Origin: UBA5109 sp963975155 | GTDB lineage: Bacteria > Pseudomonadota > Gammaproteobacteria > Pseudomonadales > Pseudohongiellaceae | Direction: 5' to 3' | Assembly: GCA_963975155.1 (NCBI GenBank) | Contig: CAXBFG010000004.1 | Span: 260,195 to 324,194 of the forward strand | DNA: 64,000 nt | Shown here: piece after piece, positions 1-9,045 of the stretch | Layout of the letters: every line of letters begins with the position of its first letter | Position numbering within the stretch: position 1 is the stretch's first letter | Notes under the pieces: model-generated | Told to the model about the DNA's origin: nothing | The model's input: only the letters and a program-made list of their open reading frames with translations | The model's database searches: none | Made by a program: the position numbers and the translations under genes

Positions 1-508
1 AAGCGCCGTAGGGAGAACCTCCGTTTATGGCGCTCATATCAAGCAATTTTTGTTCCGTATAAGGAACTCCGACGATCACCATGCCGTGATGCAGAAGTGT
101 GCTATGAAAGCTGGTGATTGTTGTTTCGTGGCCGCCGTGCTGACTGGCACAGCTGGTAAAAACACTACCGACTTTTCCTACCAATGCTCCACTCATCCAC
201 AGCGGCCCGGTTTGATCCAGAAAATTTCGCATTTGTGCACACATGTTACCGAAACGCGTTGGAGTTCCAAAAATAATCGCATCAGCTTCGGCAAGTTTGT
301 CCGGTTCAGCATAAGGAATATCCGCAAAGGCTTTACGTGTATCACGCGCACCACTGAGTAATAACACATCCTCCGGTACCAGTTCCTGCACCTGCAATAA
401 CTGAACTTCAGTATTTTCAATATCAGCAGCACCTGCTGCTATTTCTTCAGCCAAGCTATTGATGTGTCCATACATACTATAAAAAACCACCTGAATTTTT
501 GTTTTCAT
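1..508 (-). CDS. wrbA: WrbA-family NAD(P)H:quinone oxidoreductase (partial)
   Basis: Flavodoxin-like FMN enzyme that reduces quinones by two electrons with NAD(P)H in the cytoplasm, limiting redox cycling of aromatic quinones. The frame opens at the ATG read down from 508 and is still open at base 1, so about 169 residues are present; family members are about 200 long, so roughly 30 C-terminal residues lie outside the window. Visible family blocks are YSMYGHI near residues 10-16 (FMN phosphate loop), GTPTRFGNM at 81-89, FLDQTGPLW at 96-104 and HHGMVIVG at 140-147. AGGA stands 9-10 bases before the ATG. It follows the monooxygenase gene by 43 bases on the same strand, so it is probably the third gene of the tetR operon and would handle quinones made by the hydroxylase. 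Family assignment is secure; the operon role is inferred. Confidence 0.93.
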   Translation of the reverse strand, partial: MKTKIQVVFYSMYGHINSLAEEIAAGAADIENTEVQLLQVQELVPEDVLLLSGARDTRKAFADIPYAEPDKLAEADAIIFGTPTRFGNMCAQMRNFLDQTGPLWMSGALVGKVGSVFTSCASQHGGHETTITSFHSTLLHHGMVIVGVPYTEQKLLDMSAINGGSPYGA

Positions 509-551
509 AATCTATTCCTGTTATCCATTCCTGCTTTTTTAATTCTCGATT

Positions 552-2267
552 TCAAGCTTCCTGCGCAAATTCATATGCTGTTTTATCCAGCACTCCCTGC
601 AGTGCGAGCAACAATGAATTTTTACTGTTGTCGCTAAGTGTTTTCTCTTTCCAGGCAACATAACCGTCCGGTCGAACCAACACTGCACCATCAGCCTTGA
701 TACCGTAGGCTTCCGGGAAAGGTCGCGAAAAAGGACTGGATATTTTTTCACGATGGACAGCCAGATCAATCAAGCCTGATGTTGCTGTGGCCTGTTTGAT
801 CAGCCTGAATTCAATATTTACGCCTGTGTCTTGGGCAATATCAACACAGATTTTTTGCCATTTTTCACCGGCATATCCAGCCAGAAGTACGAAATTGCTG
901 CCAAACAAATCAAGCGTCGAGCGTAATTTCCCTTCGTCTTTGATGCCAACATGAGGGGCGCGTGTGCCCGGCAAGGCAAATGACTTACGCGGATCAATAT
1001 CGGCCACGCCATCATCAATAAAATCATTTTCAAAAACCACCGCCGACGAGCGATAACGATTAAATTCCACATGCACATCCGGAATCTGCTTTTTTACACC
1101 CTGCATTCCCAGGTCCGGATCAGAGCGAGTCACGTAACGCTGATAACCCTGCTGAATCATCTGTAAGGCTGCTGGCTGCCTTTCATCGTTGTAAGATGAC
1201 AACAAAGCTTCCCCGGCCTCACCCTTAAGTACCGCAGCTAACTTCCAAGCCAGATTGTGTGCGTCCTGAACTCCGGTATTGCCACCATAACCACCGGTTG
1301 GTGTCGTCACATGGGCAGCATCTCCTGCAAGAAATATCCTGCCCTCTTGTAGATGTTCGGCAGCATGGCAAACAGCCTCCCATTTATGGATGTCTTCAAC
1401 ATTGACCTCCAACTGCTGATCGCCGACAGCATCCCGAACCCATTGCGCAGCTTTTTCAGCGTTAACTCCCTCAGCAGCATTTCTGGCACCGGGCTCATTA
1501 ATATCACCTACCGTGAAAATTACCAGGAAACCTCCCTGGCCGGTTTTTTCCAGACGGAAAAAACCCCGCACGTGTTTATTATTCACATAGATCACACCCA
1601 GATTTCGACCTCGCAGTGCTTTAGAACAGTCGGCCCGAAAATACACCGTGATACTCTGCGACATCACGGGGTAACCCATCATCTTTATTCCCAGTTCTTC
1701 ACGTACCGGGCTACGACAGCCATCACATGCCACCAGGTAATTTGCCTTGAAGCTTTTTTCTTCACCCTTGTCGATATGCTGAGCACTGACTGAAACCCCA
1801 TTTGCGTCCTGTGAAAAACTCTTCACCTGATGCGCATAAAGGAACTGTGCGCCAAACTCCTCTGCTCGTTGCTTGATAATCGGCTCCAGTACTTGCTGCG
1901 GCATAAACAATCTTCGAACCGGAGTAAGATCCTGAATACCCTGATTAATGTCGGGAATGTAGTTGGCTATTTCGCGTCCCGTCAGGGATTCCACAGCATT
2001 CAGTCCTCCGTTTGGGTCATATAGTTTATGTGCTGCACTGACGACTTCATCTTCAATCCCGGCCTGACGCATCATTTCCATGGTACGTAACTGGAAATAT
2101 CCTGCTCTCGGGTGAATGGCTGTACCTCTGTGTTTTTCAATGACCAGACTAGGTATTCCATGCATCCCTAAAAACATCGCAGTCGACAGCCCAACCAGAC
2201 TGCCGCCAATAATTAACACAGGGACATCATTCTCCTTAGTGATGGTTTGTAATTTGTTTTTATTCAT
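552..2267 (-). CDS. FAD-dependent aromatic monooxygenase (PheA/TfdB-type)
   Basis: Class A flavoprotein hydroxylase of the UbiH/PheA/TfdB superfamily, 571 residues, inserting one oxygen atom into an aromatic substrate at the cost of NAD(P)H. Motifs: N-terminal dinucleotide fold IIGGSLVGLSTA (19-30), the DG motif CDGCRSPVR (181-189), and the FAD ribityl motif GDAAHVTTPTGGYGGNTG (315-332). The last ~150 residues fit the thioredoxin-like C-terminal domain of phenol-hydroxylase-type enzymes. The ATG at 2267 has AAGGAC eight bases upstream. It lies between a TetR regulator gene (46 bases upstream) and wrbA (43 bases downstream), all on one strand, which suggests a small inducible unit for an aromatic or polyketide-like compound with quinone detoxification. 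The substrate cannot be read from the sequence. Confidence 0.9.
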   Translation of the reverse strand: MNKNKLQTITKENDVPVLIIGGSLVGLSTAMFLGMHGIPSLVIEKHRGTAIHPRAGYFQLRTMEMMRQAGIEDEVVSAAHKLYDPNGGLNAVESLTGREIANYIPDINQGIQDLTPVRRLFMPQQVLEPIIKQRAEEFGAQFLYAHQVKSFSQDANGVSVSAQHIDKGEEKSFKANYLVACDGCRSPVREELGIKMMGYPVMSQSITVYFRADCSKALRGRNLGVIYVNNKHVRGFFRLEKTGQGGFLVIFTVGDINEPGARNAAEGVNAEKAAQWVRDAVGDQQLEVNVEDIHKWEAVCHAAEHLQEGRIFLAGDAAHVTTPTGGYGGNTGVQDAHNLAWKLAAVLKGEAGEALLSSYNDERQPAALQMIQQGYQRYVTRSDPDLGMQGVKKQIPDVHVEFNRYRSSAVVFENDFIDDGVADIDPRKSFALPGTRAPHVGIKDEGKLRSTLDLFGSNFVLLAGYAGEKWQKICVDIAQDTGVNIEFRLIKQATATSGLIDLAVHREKISSPFSRPFPEAYGIKADGAVLVRPDGYVAWKEKTLSDNSKNSLLLALQGVLDKTAYEFAQEA

Positions 2268-2313
2268 CTTGATAAGTCCTTATTCTTTTTATTGATGTTT
2301 TCTTAATGAATAA

Positions 2314-2979
2314 CTATGCATCTAATCTGTAGCGACGCAGGAAAGTATCAACAACCTGCCTGGCATGGGATTTGACTTCGGCTTCCGTGGGGGCTTTCAT
2401 CGCGCCTACAATCTGAGCCACCAGTCTTTCCCAAAACAGCAAACCCTGAAATTCATGAGCAGCCCATTGTGCGTCAGTCAAATCCAGTGTGCCTGCACGA
2501 ATCTGTGCGCTGAAATATTGTTCAAGTGCAGCCTGTGCTGTTCGCGCGCCTACCCGATAGTAGGTTGGGCCTAGCTCAGGATCCTGTGGCAGGGAAGAAA
2601 TAGTGGCACGTACAATAGCAATATGCTTGTCGTTCAATATGCGGGTTAAAGCCAGCTCAGCATAAAGTAACAAGGTGTCCTCAACGCTAAGTTCCTGCAG
2701 GTAAAAAGCATGCAAGGACTGGGAAAGTTCAAGGGCAAGATCTTCAGTCAGCGCTGCCAGCAGGCCTTGTTTGTTTCCGAAGTGTTCGTAGATAGCTGAC
2801 TTGGAACAGGCGGCCCGTTCACATATTGCGTCAAGACTGGCGTTTTCATAACCCAGCTCTACCATCAATTCCGTGGCTGCTGCTTTAATCGCATTGCGTT
2901 TTTCCAAAGATTTCGCATCTTTCAGGTTTTTTCTAATCTGAGGAGCCTGATGACTACTCGCTTGCGTGGTTTTTTTCAT
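2314..2979 (-). CDS. TetR/AcrR-family transcriptional regulator
   Basis: A 221-residue repressor. The N-terminal helix-turn-helix spans about residues 28-75 and carries the typical SLDAICERAACSKSAIYEHF block followed by GNKQGLL; the remaining ~145 residues would form the ligand-binding domain, ending with the TetR C-terminal segment (AAHEFQGLLFWERLV). The first 20 residues before the HTH are Lys/Gln rich and unusually long. There is no clear Shine-Dalgarno site; instead the bases directly before the ATG form one of two inverted repeats with the same core (2985-3000 and 3063-3090), which points to autoregulation. It is first in an operon with the monooxygenase and wrbA, so the ligand is likely the monooxygenase substrate or a related aromatic (inference). 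Confidence 0.93.
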   Translation of the reverse strand: MKKTTQASSHQAPQIRKNLKDAKSLEKRNAIKAAATELMVELGYENASLDAICERAACSKSAIYEHFGNKQGLLAALTEDLALELSQSLHAFYLQELSVEDTLLLYAELALTRILNDKHIAIVRATISSLPQDPELGPTYYRVGARTAQAALEQYFSAQIRAGTLDLTDAQWAAHEFQGLLFWERLVAQIVGAMKAPTEAEVKSHARQVVDTFLRRYRLDA

Positions 2980-2984
2980 TATTT

Positions 2985-3000
2985 AGTACTTTAAAGTATT
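2985..3000. promoter_or_regulatory. Predicted TetR operator 1
   Basis: Inverted repeat AGTACT-TTAA-AGTATT, one mismatch from perfect, beginning 5 bases upstream of the tetR start codon. It shares the arm AGTACT and the 4-base spacer with the longer palindrome at 3063-3090. Binding here would block both transcription and ribosome access. The regulatory role is inferred. Confidence 0.5.
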
Positions 3001-3062
3001 TTATTTATTTAATTAAATTTATATATTTCAATATGTTAAATATTATTATATGTTTAATTTTG

Positions 3063-3090
3063 ATTTATAGTACTTGCCAGTACTATAAAT
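3063..3090. promoter_or_regulatory. Predicted TetR operator 2 (perfect palindrome)
   Basis: Perfect inverted repeat with 12-base arms ATTTATAGTACT and AGTACTATAAAT around the spacer TGCC, in the intergenic region between the divergent tetR and DUF547 genes. It contains the same AGTACT-N4-AGTACT core as operator 1. Lack of a T-tract and position between divergent genes favour a protein-binding site over a terminator. A weaker match (AGTGCTTTAAAGTGAA) lies at 3180-3195, on the DUF547 side. Confidence 0.6.
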
Positions 3091-3269
3091 TGCAAGCCCT
3101 TCCTATAAGAAAATACAAAGCTTGGATTAGCACCGGAACATCCCATACAAGGCTCTGATAACAAACACTTGTTATCATCAGTGCTTTAAAGTGAAAACAA
3201 CGGTTACTAAAATTTCACATTCTTTGCGAATGTGTAACAAAGCTATTAGCCCATCGTCTATTAAGTAAA

Positions 3270-4016
3270 ATGAGAGATGCCAACAAAATGATTCGACTGT
3301 TAATTTTATGGAGCCTGGCTACAAGCGCACTTGCTGCAGAGCCTGATTGGGATATTTACGATCAGCTATTAAATGACCACGTGTTTAGCGGAGAAAAAGC
3401 AGGCTTAAAATTAAATCTCGTGAAATACCAGGACATAGCTGCTGACTCCCGCTTTTACACAGTATTGAATCAAATATACGAATTCGATGTTGCGGGGCTA
3501 AACTCTGACAGCGAAAGGCTGGCTTTTTATATTAATGCCTACAACATTCTGACCATTAAACTGATACTGGATAACTGGCCTCTGGATTCAATCAGAGATA
3601 TTGGTAATTTCTTTCGGGGTCCCTGGGATATTGAGGTCTTGGAAAATGCTGATGGCCGACTCACCCTTGACGATATTGAACACAAGATTATTCGTCAATT
3701 AAATGAGCCAAGAATTCACTTCGCGGTGAATTGCGCTTCGGTAAGTTGTCCCGACCTGCGCAATGAAGCCTACCGGGCCGACATATTAGATGCACAACTG
3801 GAAGAGCAAACCAGAAGCTTTTTAAATAATGCCAAAGGTCTGCTTGTGGAGAATCAAAGACTCAGGCTGTCGAAGATTTTTGACTGGTACGGCGAAGATT
3901 TTGAAGTTTACGGCAACCTTGGCAACTTCGTGAAACAGTATCGGCCGGAACTCCAATTTGAAAATATACGTATGAACCTCAGCTATAACTGGGATTTAAA
4001 TTCCTATGCAGAGTAG
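3270..4016 (+). CDS. Secreted DUF547-domain protein
   Basis: A 248-residue exported protein of unknown function. An N-terminal signal peptide (MIRLLILWSLATSALAAE, from residue 7) is followed by a DUF547 domain: FYINAYNILTIKLIL (about 90-104), IEHKIIR, HFAVNCASVSCPDLRNEAY (about 150-168) and LSKIFDWYGEDF near 207-218. The conserved His/Cys/Cys cluster has suggested a papain-like fold in this family, but no activity is established. Two starts are possible: the ATG at 3270 and the ATG at 3288, which begins directly at the hydrophobic signal; neither has a good ribosome binding site. It is transcribed away from tetR and may share the intergenic operators. It converges with the DUF3047 gene. Confidence 0.85.
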   Translation: MRDANKMIRLLILWSLATSALAAEPDWDIYDQLLNDHVFSGEKAGLKLNLVKYQDIAADSRFYTVLNQIYEFDVAGLNSDSERLAFYINAYNILTIKLILDNWPLDSIRDIGNFFRGPWDIEVLENADGRLTLDDIEHKIIRQLNEPRIHFAVNCASVSCPDLRNEAYRADILDAQLEEQTRSFLNNAKGLLVENQRLRLSKIFDWYGEDFEVYGNLGNFVKQYRPELQFENIRMNLSYNWDLNSYAE

Positions 4017-4048
4017 AAAGTTGTGAAGCCGGACCGCCAGGGCTGCAA

Positions 4049-4705
4049 TTAATTATCTGAAAAGAATATATCACCGTAATAGGCAACTGCAGACTGTCCC
4101 GTATTATCACTGTCACTCATGATGGCAATGGCGTCAATCGATGTAACATCCACACCAAACAGTTTTTGAAAATCTTCACGGATATTGCGTTTTTCCTTAA
4201 GCCATTCTCCGGCCTCTTCATCACCTGAACGTATGGCCAGCATCATCGCATTTCTGGTAACCGCACTTTCCCATTGAGTCTGTTCCGCTTGATTACTGGA
4301 CCAGGCATAGTTGAGTGCTTTTGTATTCCAGAAAAAAAGCCCACCTGATACCACGACAAAAATACGCACCGGATAGTCATCACCCGCTTTGCTTTGCTCG
4401 TCATTGCCATTATAAATATTTTCTATTTTCCAGGACCAGTTCAGATAAGGTGTTTGTGTCAGATCAATGTTAATTTCGCGGAACAGTCCGGACGCACTGC
4501 CTGATGTCGATGCCATCAGTGATTGCCCGTGCTGATCCTGGACCAGCTGATAAAGAGTATTGCCGGAAAAGGTCTCTTCCTCCCAGCCAGACAGGTCACC
4601 CTCAGAGAAAAGACCGATGAATGCGCTGAGACTCAAGACCTCCCGGGCTGGAATTACCAGACAAAACAGAAGCAGCAGGCTTTTAAAAAATTTAGCAGAT
4701 AACAT
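4049..4705 (-). CDS. Secreted DUF3047-family protein
   Basis: An exported protein of about 218 residues and unknown function. After a signal sequence (residues ~1-25) come features of DUF3047: LSGWEEETFSG near the start, the block YLNWSWKIEN followed by DDYPVRIFVVVSGG, LNYAWSS, and a C-terminal IDAIAIMSDSDNTGQSAVAYYGDIFF. The TTG at 4714 would extend it by three residues, but the ATG at 4705 has GGAA just upstream and is preferred. It is 56 bases downstream of the rhodanese lipoprotein gene on the same strand. Members are periplasmic and often described only as hypothetical; I cannot assign a role. Confidence 0.8.
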   Translation of the reverse strand: MLSAKFFKSLLLLFCLVIPAREVLSLSAFIGLFSEGDLSGWEEETFSGNTLYQLVQDQHGQSLMASTSGSASGLFREINIDLTQTPYLNWSWKIENIYNGNDEQSKAGDDYPVRIFVVVSGGLFFWNTKALNYAWSSNQAEQTQWESAVTRNAMMLAIRSGDEEAGEWLKEKRNIREDFQKLFGVDVTSIDAIAIMSDSDNTGQSAVAYYGDIFFSDN

Positions 4706-4761
4706 GGGTTCCAAATGCCCGGGACGATGCCGTCTTTATTCTGTCAGGTGCTGCGACCAGG

Positions 4762-5142
4762 CTATTTAAGCTGACGTTGCTCACGGGCATCTTCAATGCC
4801 ACCGGCATTGCTTACATTGGTAAAGCCGGCCTCTTCAAACATTGCCTGTGCGCGGCCAGCCCTGCCCCCTGAAGCGCAATAAAACCTGATTTCCGAGTCC
4901 CGTTCCAGGCCAAGCTGAGAGGCCAGAGTGGCAACATCCAGAGATTGGATGGGAGCATTTAAATCGCCCTCGATATGGTCATTGCTGTATTCCTCCACAG
5001 TTCTGACATCAATCCATATCGCATCTGCCGAGAAAGCATTTTCCGGACCAGTTCTGTCAGACGGCATGGTTGAGCAGGACGCCAGTGCGACACAGCAGAA
5101 TAAAAGAAATACTCTGGACAAATTTGTAAGTGTCATCATCAT
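4762..5142 (-). CDS. Rhodanese-like lipoprotein
   Basis: A 126-residue single-domain rhodanese with a lipoprotein signal (VALASC, lipid-modified Cys at ~23), so anchored in the envelope. The rhodanese fold is shown by IWIDVRTVEEYSNDHIEGDLNAP (42-64) and the active-site loop CASGGRAGRA with catalytic Cys 89 in a six-residue loop, as in single-domain sulfurtransferases such as PspE. Three consecutive ATG codons begin the frame after a very strong AGGAGG; spacing favours the second or third ATG (5139 or 5136). It lies 114 bases after the PQQ dehydrogenase gene and before the DUF3047 gene, probably in one transcription unit. It may transfer sulfane sulfur or act in periplasmic redox repair (inference). 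Confidence 0.88.
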   Translation of the reverse strand: MMMTLTNLSRVFLLFCCVALASCSTMPSDRTGPENAFSADAIWIDVRTVEEYSNDHIEGDLNAPIQSLDVATLASQLGLERDSEIRFYCASGGRAGRAQAMFEEAGFTNVSNAGGIEDAREQRQLK

Positions 5143-5256
5143 TCCTCCTTTTGGATTTTCACAAAGCTACAATACTCTTTTGCGCATTGTAAACAAGTCT
5201 TGTCTATGCACATTTGAGCAGACTCAATTACTGCTTATTAAAATATTGGACGTCTT

Positions 5257-7452
5257 TCAATCAGGTAAGCGCAGAGCAACCAGCTTGGCCGTAGAACTGG
5301 CGTCACTCAGACCAGCAACAATATATTGCCTGCCATCTACCATAAAGGTCATCGGCATACCTGACACGGTGCCGGGTAATTCAAGGTGCGTGATAACCTC
5401 ACCAGTGGTTTTATCTCTGACCCACATTCCTGGCGCCCCGCCTTCTCCCTCACCCTGGAACAATAAGGTTTTGGTAAGCAATAGAGTTGAGTGAGTATCT
5501 TTACCGGTTGCCGGAATGTCTACTCCGGCCAGCAAAGGATGATTCTTGATTTCGTCAGGTGTATCGCCGTTAACCTGCATCCAGACATGCTGACCCGAAA
5601 CCATATCAATGGCGGTGATTCGACCATAAGGCGGTTTTACAATTGGTATGCCCTCAACTGTCGGTGTTATGGCGGTCGGAGACAATACATATTCAATAGT
5701 CGAAACATCCGGCAGATGTTCCATCGCTTTTACATGCACTCGCGTTATGGTCGGTAAATAAATCATTCCGGTTTCCGGATCATAAGCGGCACCTTCCCAG
5801 TTTGAACCACCCGTTGCATGTGGCAAGTGCAAGGTTCCCAGCGTGCCATCATTGGGATCCCTATAAAGACTGGGCGGTGAAAACAGGGTGCTGGAACGAT
5901 ACTTTGACACGATCTCCCTGGCCATTGCAGCGATTTCAGGTGTGAAATCAACCATGTCTTCTTCCTGAAAGCCCTGTCGGTCATAAGGTGCCGGCAGTAA
6001 GGGAAAGGGTTGTACCGGCGAAGTCCACTCTCCAGGAACATCTGTCAAAGGCACTCTGCGTTCTTCAATTGGGAATATTGATTCTCCGGTACCTCTGTTA
6101 AAGGCAAACAGGTGGCTCTGTTTAAGCGCCTGTATCACTATCGGCGTTCCATCCGGCAAGTTTGCGACCACCGGAGCGGCCGGCGTATCAAAATCCCAGA
6201 TATCGTGATGGGTATGCTGAAAATGCCACACCATCTCTCCGGTTCGATAGTTCACCGCAACGATGGAGCTGGAAAATAAATTATTACCATGCCTGTCTCC
6301 CCCATAGTAATCACCGGTTGGGGCTTCCACTGGAAGATAAACTAGGTCCAGTTCAGGGTCTGCTGACAATGGCGCCCAGGCACCTGCGTTGCCGGTGATA
6401 TCAGCACCTGTGATCCAGCTTTCAGAACCTGGCTCACCGGCTTCCGGAATGGTTTTAAAGGTCCAGAGTAACTCTCCGCTATTGGCATCAAAACCGCGGA
6501 TATCGCCTTTTACATTACTGGCAGTCAACGGTCGTGACCCAACCGTGTGTGCGGCCCCGACTATAATCACATCTTCAACCACCAATGGAGGAAATGAAAT
6601 GCCAATATCAATGACGTCTCTATCGACAGCCAGCCGCAGGCCGTTTTTTAAATCAACAAAACCGCCGGCGCCAAAACTTTCTCTGGGTAAACCGGTTCTG
6701 GCATTCAGTGCAACCAGAAAATAACCCGGCGTTACCGTAAAAATGGTTTCCTGGGCCCCATTACTATAATAAGAAAGCCCCTTGCCTGAGCCTTTCCGAG
6801 GCGCGTCATTAAAACGTTGACCTTCCTGTGGGCGCCACATCCATAATAACTGTCCGTTTGCCGGATCCAGCGCGACGACATTCCTGGTAGTTCCTGCGGT
6901 AGCGTACATAGTGCCATCAACCATTAAAGGCGTGGTGACACTGTTGGTTTCGGCAAATGGACCAAAAGGACCAATATCAAAGACCCAGGCAATCTCCAGG
7001 GAGTCAGCATTTTCCGCATTGATCTGATCAAGGGGTGAATAGCGTGTAGATGCTTCGTCACCGCCTAAATGTGTCCAGTTAACGGTTTCACCTTCAGTCG
7101 ATGCCAAGGCGGGTGGATCAATCTGGATCAGAGCCAGCGTAGAACCCGTCAGCCCATCGGGCACATCAATGCTGGCTGTTTCCAGCAAAAATGCGGTGAC
7201 ATCAAGGTATTGCTGTGGATTAAGCGATCCCGGATTTTCCGCCGGCATGGTTTGCCTCAACTGATCATGCAGCTCCTGAGCACTGCGTCCAACCCAGTCA
7301 TTTTGTAAGCGGGCATTTATTTCTATGGGGATGTGGCAACGGATACATTCGGACTGAAAAACAGTCGCTCCTCTATCGGCACTCAGCTCCTGAGCATTGC
7401 TCAATGGCACCAGCAAACAAGTCAACAATGCGATGGATAAGCGTTTTTTCAT
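5257..7452 (-). CDS. PQQ-dependent dehydrogenase with N-terminal cytochrome c domain
   Basis: Periplasmic quinoprotein that oxidises a sugar or alcohol with pyrroloquinoline quinone. The ATG at 7452 gives a signal peptide MKKRLSIALLTCLLVPLSNA and a protein of about 731 residues; a longer frame begins at 7530 but adds a non-signal segment and is rejected. A haem-binding CIRCH lies at residues 36-40, followed by an eight-bladed propeller: WTHLGGDEASTRYSPL (blade 1), repeated ALDPANGQLLWMWRP and FDANSGELLWTFKT blade ends, and HHDIWDFDTPAAPVV as in the glucose dehydrogenase-type group. Fusion of haem c to the N-terminus allows electrons to pass directly to a c-type carrier. The first gene of a unit with rhodanese and DUF3047 genes. 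Substrate unknown; no PQQ biosynthesis genes are in this window. Confidence 0.9.
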   Translation of the reverse strand: MKKRLSIALLTCLLVPLSNAQELSADRGATVFQSECIRCHIPIEINARLQNDWVGRSAQELHDQLRQTMPAENPGSLNPQQYLDVTAFLLETASIDVPDGLTGSTLALIQIDPPALASTEGETVNWTHLGGDEASTRYSPLDQINAENADSLEIAWVFDIGPFGPFAETNSVTTPLMVDGTMYATAGTTRNVVALDPANGQLLWMWRPQEGQRFNDAPRKGSGKGLSYYSNGAQETIFTVTPGYFLVALNARTGLPRESFGAGGFVDLKNGLRLAVDRDVIDIGISFPPLVVEDVIIVGAAHTVGSRPLTASNVKGDIRGFDANSGELLWTFKTIPEAGEPGSESWITGADITGNAGAWAPLSADPELDLVYLPVEAPTGDYYGGDRHGNNLFSSSIVAVNYRTGEMVWHFQHTHHDIWDFDTPAAPVVANLPDGTPIVIQALKQSHLFAFNRGTGESIFPIEERRVPLTDVPGEWTSPVQPFPLLPAPYDRQGFQEEDMVDFTPEIAAMAREIVSKYRSSTLFSPPSLYRDPNDGTLGTLHLPHATGGSNWEGAAYDPETGMIYLPTITRVHVKAMEHLPDVSTIEYVLSPTAITPTVEGIPIVKPPYGRITAIDMVSGQHVWMQVNGDTPDEIKNHPLLAGVDIPATGKDTHSTLLLTKTLLFQGEGEGGAPGMWVRDKTTGEVITHLELPGTVSGMPMTFMVDGRQYIVAGLSDASSTAKLVALRLPD

Positions 7453-7800
7453 CTTAGCGCTACCTACTATTATTTTTATCATCCAAGCAGGGATGGGAAG
7501 TGAACGAAATGGTAACGTGTTTTGGGGCAATCAAAAAGCTTAAAACAAACAAACTTACCTGAGCTAATACTTTGGCTGGTAATTCAGTTTGAATTTGCTT
7601 TCTTCATGAATCGGCCTGAGCCCGTGTAGCAACTCTGTCGGCAAACTAAACGTGAAGCACTGCCTTGTTTAGTTTTAACGGGTTTTAAACTTAGGCGCAG
7701 AATTCGCTTTTGAAGGGATTTACATTTGATTTAATTAAGACAATGCGCGGGACTTGAGAATCCCGCGCATTGTGACTTACATTTTAGACAGCAAACAGGC
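7453..7800. other. Intergenic region with PQQ dehydrogenase promoter
   Basis: About 350 bases between the amidohydrolase stop and the PQQ dehydrogenase start, both on the minus strand. It holds a strong hairpin at 7740-7773 and must hold the promoter for the PQQ dehydrogenase unit; I see no convincing -35/-10 pair and no coding sequence. Confidence 0.4.
7740..7773 (-). terminator. Intrinsic terminator-like hairpin after amidohydrolase gene
   Basis: Perfect 13-base-pair stem (arm ACAATGCGCGGGA) with an 8-base loop, 28 bases beyond the amidohydrolase stop codon. Read on the minus strand it is followed by TCTTAATTAAAT, a modest U-rich tract. Probably ends the amidohydrolase transcript before the next gene. 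Confidence 0.65.
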
Positions 7801-9045
7801 TTAACGCTTATCAATAAGCACTTCACCACCGAGGACCGTGACAGTCGTGGTTAACATGCCATAGATATTCTCGGTCGGGTCACCGGAAAGCAGGATGATA
7901 TCCGCCAATTTTCCAGGTTCAAGTGTACCAATCTCATCTTCCATGCTGATAAAACGGGCAGAGTTGGGGCCCATAATCTGATGGATATCCTGCATTGAGA
8001 ACACAATACTGAAGGACTTTAACTCGTGCTCCAGCACAACAAGGTCGGCAAAGTTCTGGTCCGTTGAGAAAGAAATCGAGCCATGATTAGGATCTGCATC
8101 CCAGACCCGACGTGCATTGATAATAGTATAAGCGCCTTCTGTACCTACAGCTCGGCCCTTGGTATCCCGATTGGCTCCGGCAAGTGCTTCCGGCCACATA
8201 CGTCCATCTCTGAAGCGAGGGGTGTTATCACGTGGAAACTGTACAGGCGCCGGGGCAGCGGATTCACGATCAATAGTTGGCGCACCAAAGGCAATCAGGC
8301 CGGAAATAATCCCGCCGTTTTCGGCGATTATGCGAGCATCATCAAAACCGGTGAAATCTTTATTGGGCAAATGCACTAAACGTGTAACACCTGCTTCGAC
8401 TGCAGCTACTGTTGCTGGCGTGCTGACGGCGTGAACATTCACCTGAACGCCCAAACTTGCGGCTTCTTCAACAATCGCCTTGAGCACTTCTATTTCTGCT
8501 TGCGGTGGGGCTGGTTCTGGTGTCAATCCAATTTCACCGGTATGCATAACGCCCATATCAGCTAGCGCCCGAACAGCCGCTCGCGCTTCAGCCGGCGTCT
8601 GACGCAGACTAACACTGCCCGATGGGATCAGACGCGGGCCAAGAACCTCGCCACTTGATATACGATTACTCAGAGCAAGATTTCCAACAGCATCACCACC
8701 GCCGTTCAAAACGGTTGTGTAACCCGCTTCAAGCAAGGAGCGCATCTGCGCTTCAAAATCCTCACTGTCACGAACGTGCTTGTGATCATCAATAAATCCA
8801 GCCATCGCTGTCATGCCTGCAGCATCGACTACATCGCCAACAGTGCGTTGCGGGTTACCGGCTGATACTGAGCTGATACGACCATCCTCAATAACAATTG
8901 AGCCATTTTCGATGATGTTACCGGGTGTCACAATAATACGCGCATTAGTGATGGTCAGATCCTGTGCCTGAACCTGGAGGCTCATTAAAAGCATCAGGCC
9001 ACCCAAAATATGAGATTTTCCTGTAAAAAAGGTTTTATTAATCAT
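7801..9045 (-). CDS. Secreted amidohydrolase-family protein
   Basis: A 414-residue metal-dependent hydrolase of the amidohydrolase superfamily (imidazolonepropionase/prolidase-like group), with a signal peptide ending near QVQAQ (residue 28), hence periplasmic or secreted. Visible: the start-of-barrel strand ITNARIIVTPGNIIENGSIVIEDGRI, the first metal motif DHKHV (His 88 and His 90), further histidines in VNVHAVST and RLVHLPNKD, and the C-terminal composite-domain block GTLEPGKLADIILLSGDPTENI. The Asp usually found late in the barrel is not obvious (the region HELKSFSIVFSMQDI is unusual), so full metal binding is not certain. Single gene with its own terminator-like hairpin. Substrate unknown. 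Confidence 0.85.
   Translation of the reverse strand: MINKTFFTGKSHILGGLMLLMSLQVQAQDLTITNARIIVTPGNIIENGSIVIEDGRISSVSAGNPQRTVGDVVDAAGMTAMAGFIDDHKHVRDSEDFEAQMRSLLEAGYTTVLNGGGDAVGNLALSNRISSGEVLGPRLIPSGSVSLRQTPAEARAAVRALADMGVMHTGEIGLTPEPAPPQAEIEVLKAIVEEAASLGVQVNVHAVSTPATVAAVEAGVTRLVHLPNKDFTGFDDARIIAENGGIISGLIAFGAPTIDRESAAPAPVQFPRDNTPRFRDGRMWPEALAGANRDTKGRAVGTEGAYTIINARRVWDADPNHGSISFSTDQNFADLVVLEHELKSFSIVFSMQDIHQIMGPNSARFISMEDEIGTLEPGKLADIILLSGDPTENIYGMLTTTVTVLGGEVLIDKR

Noticed and set aside
50..361. Plus-strand open frame opposite wrbA
   Set aside because: The minus strand encodes a clear WrbA sequence over the same bases; the plus frame has no family features.
4928..5494. 188-residue plus-strand frame spanning the rhodanese and PQQ dehydrogenase ends
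   Set aside because: It is opposite two real genes and their gap, and its sequence has no domain pattern.
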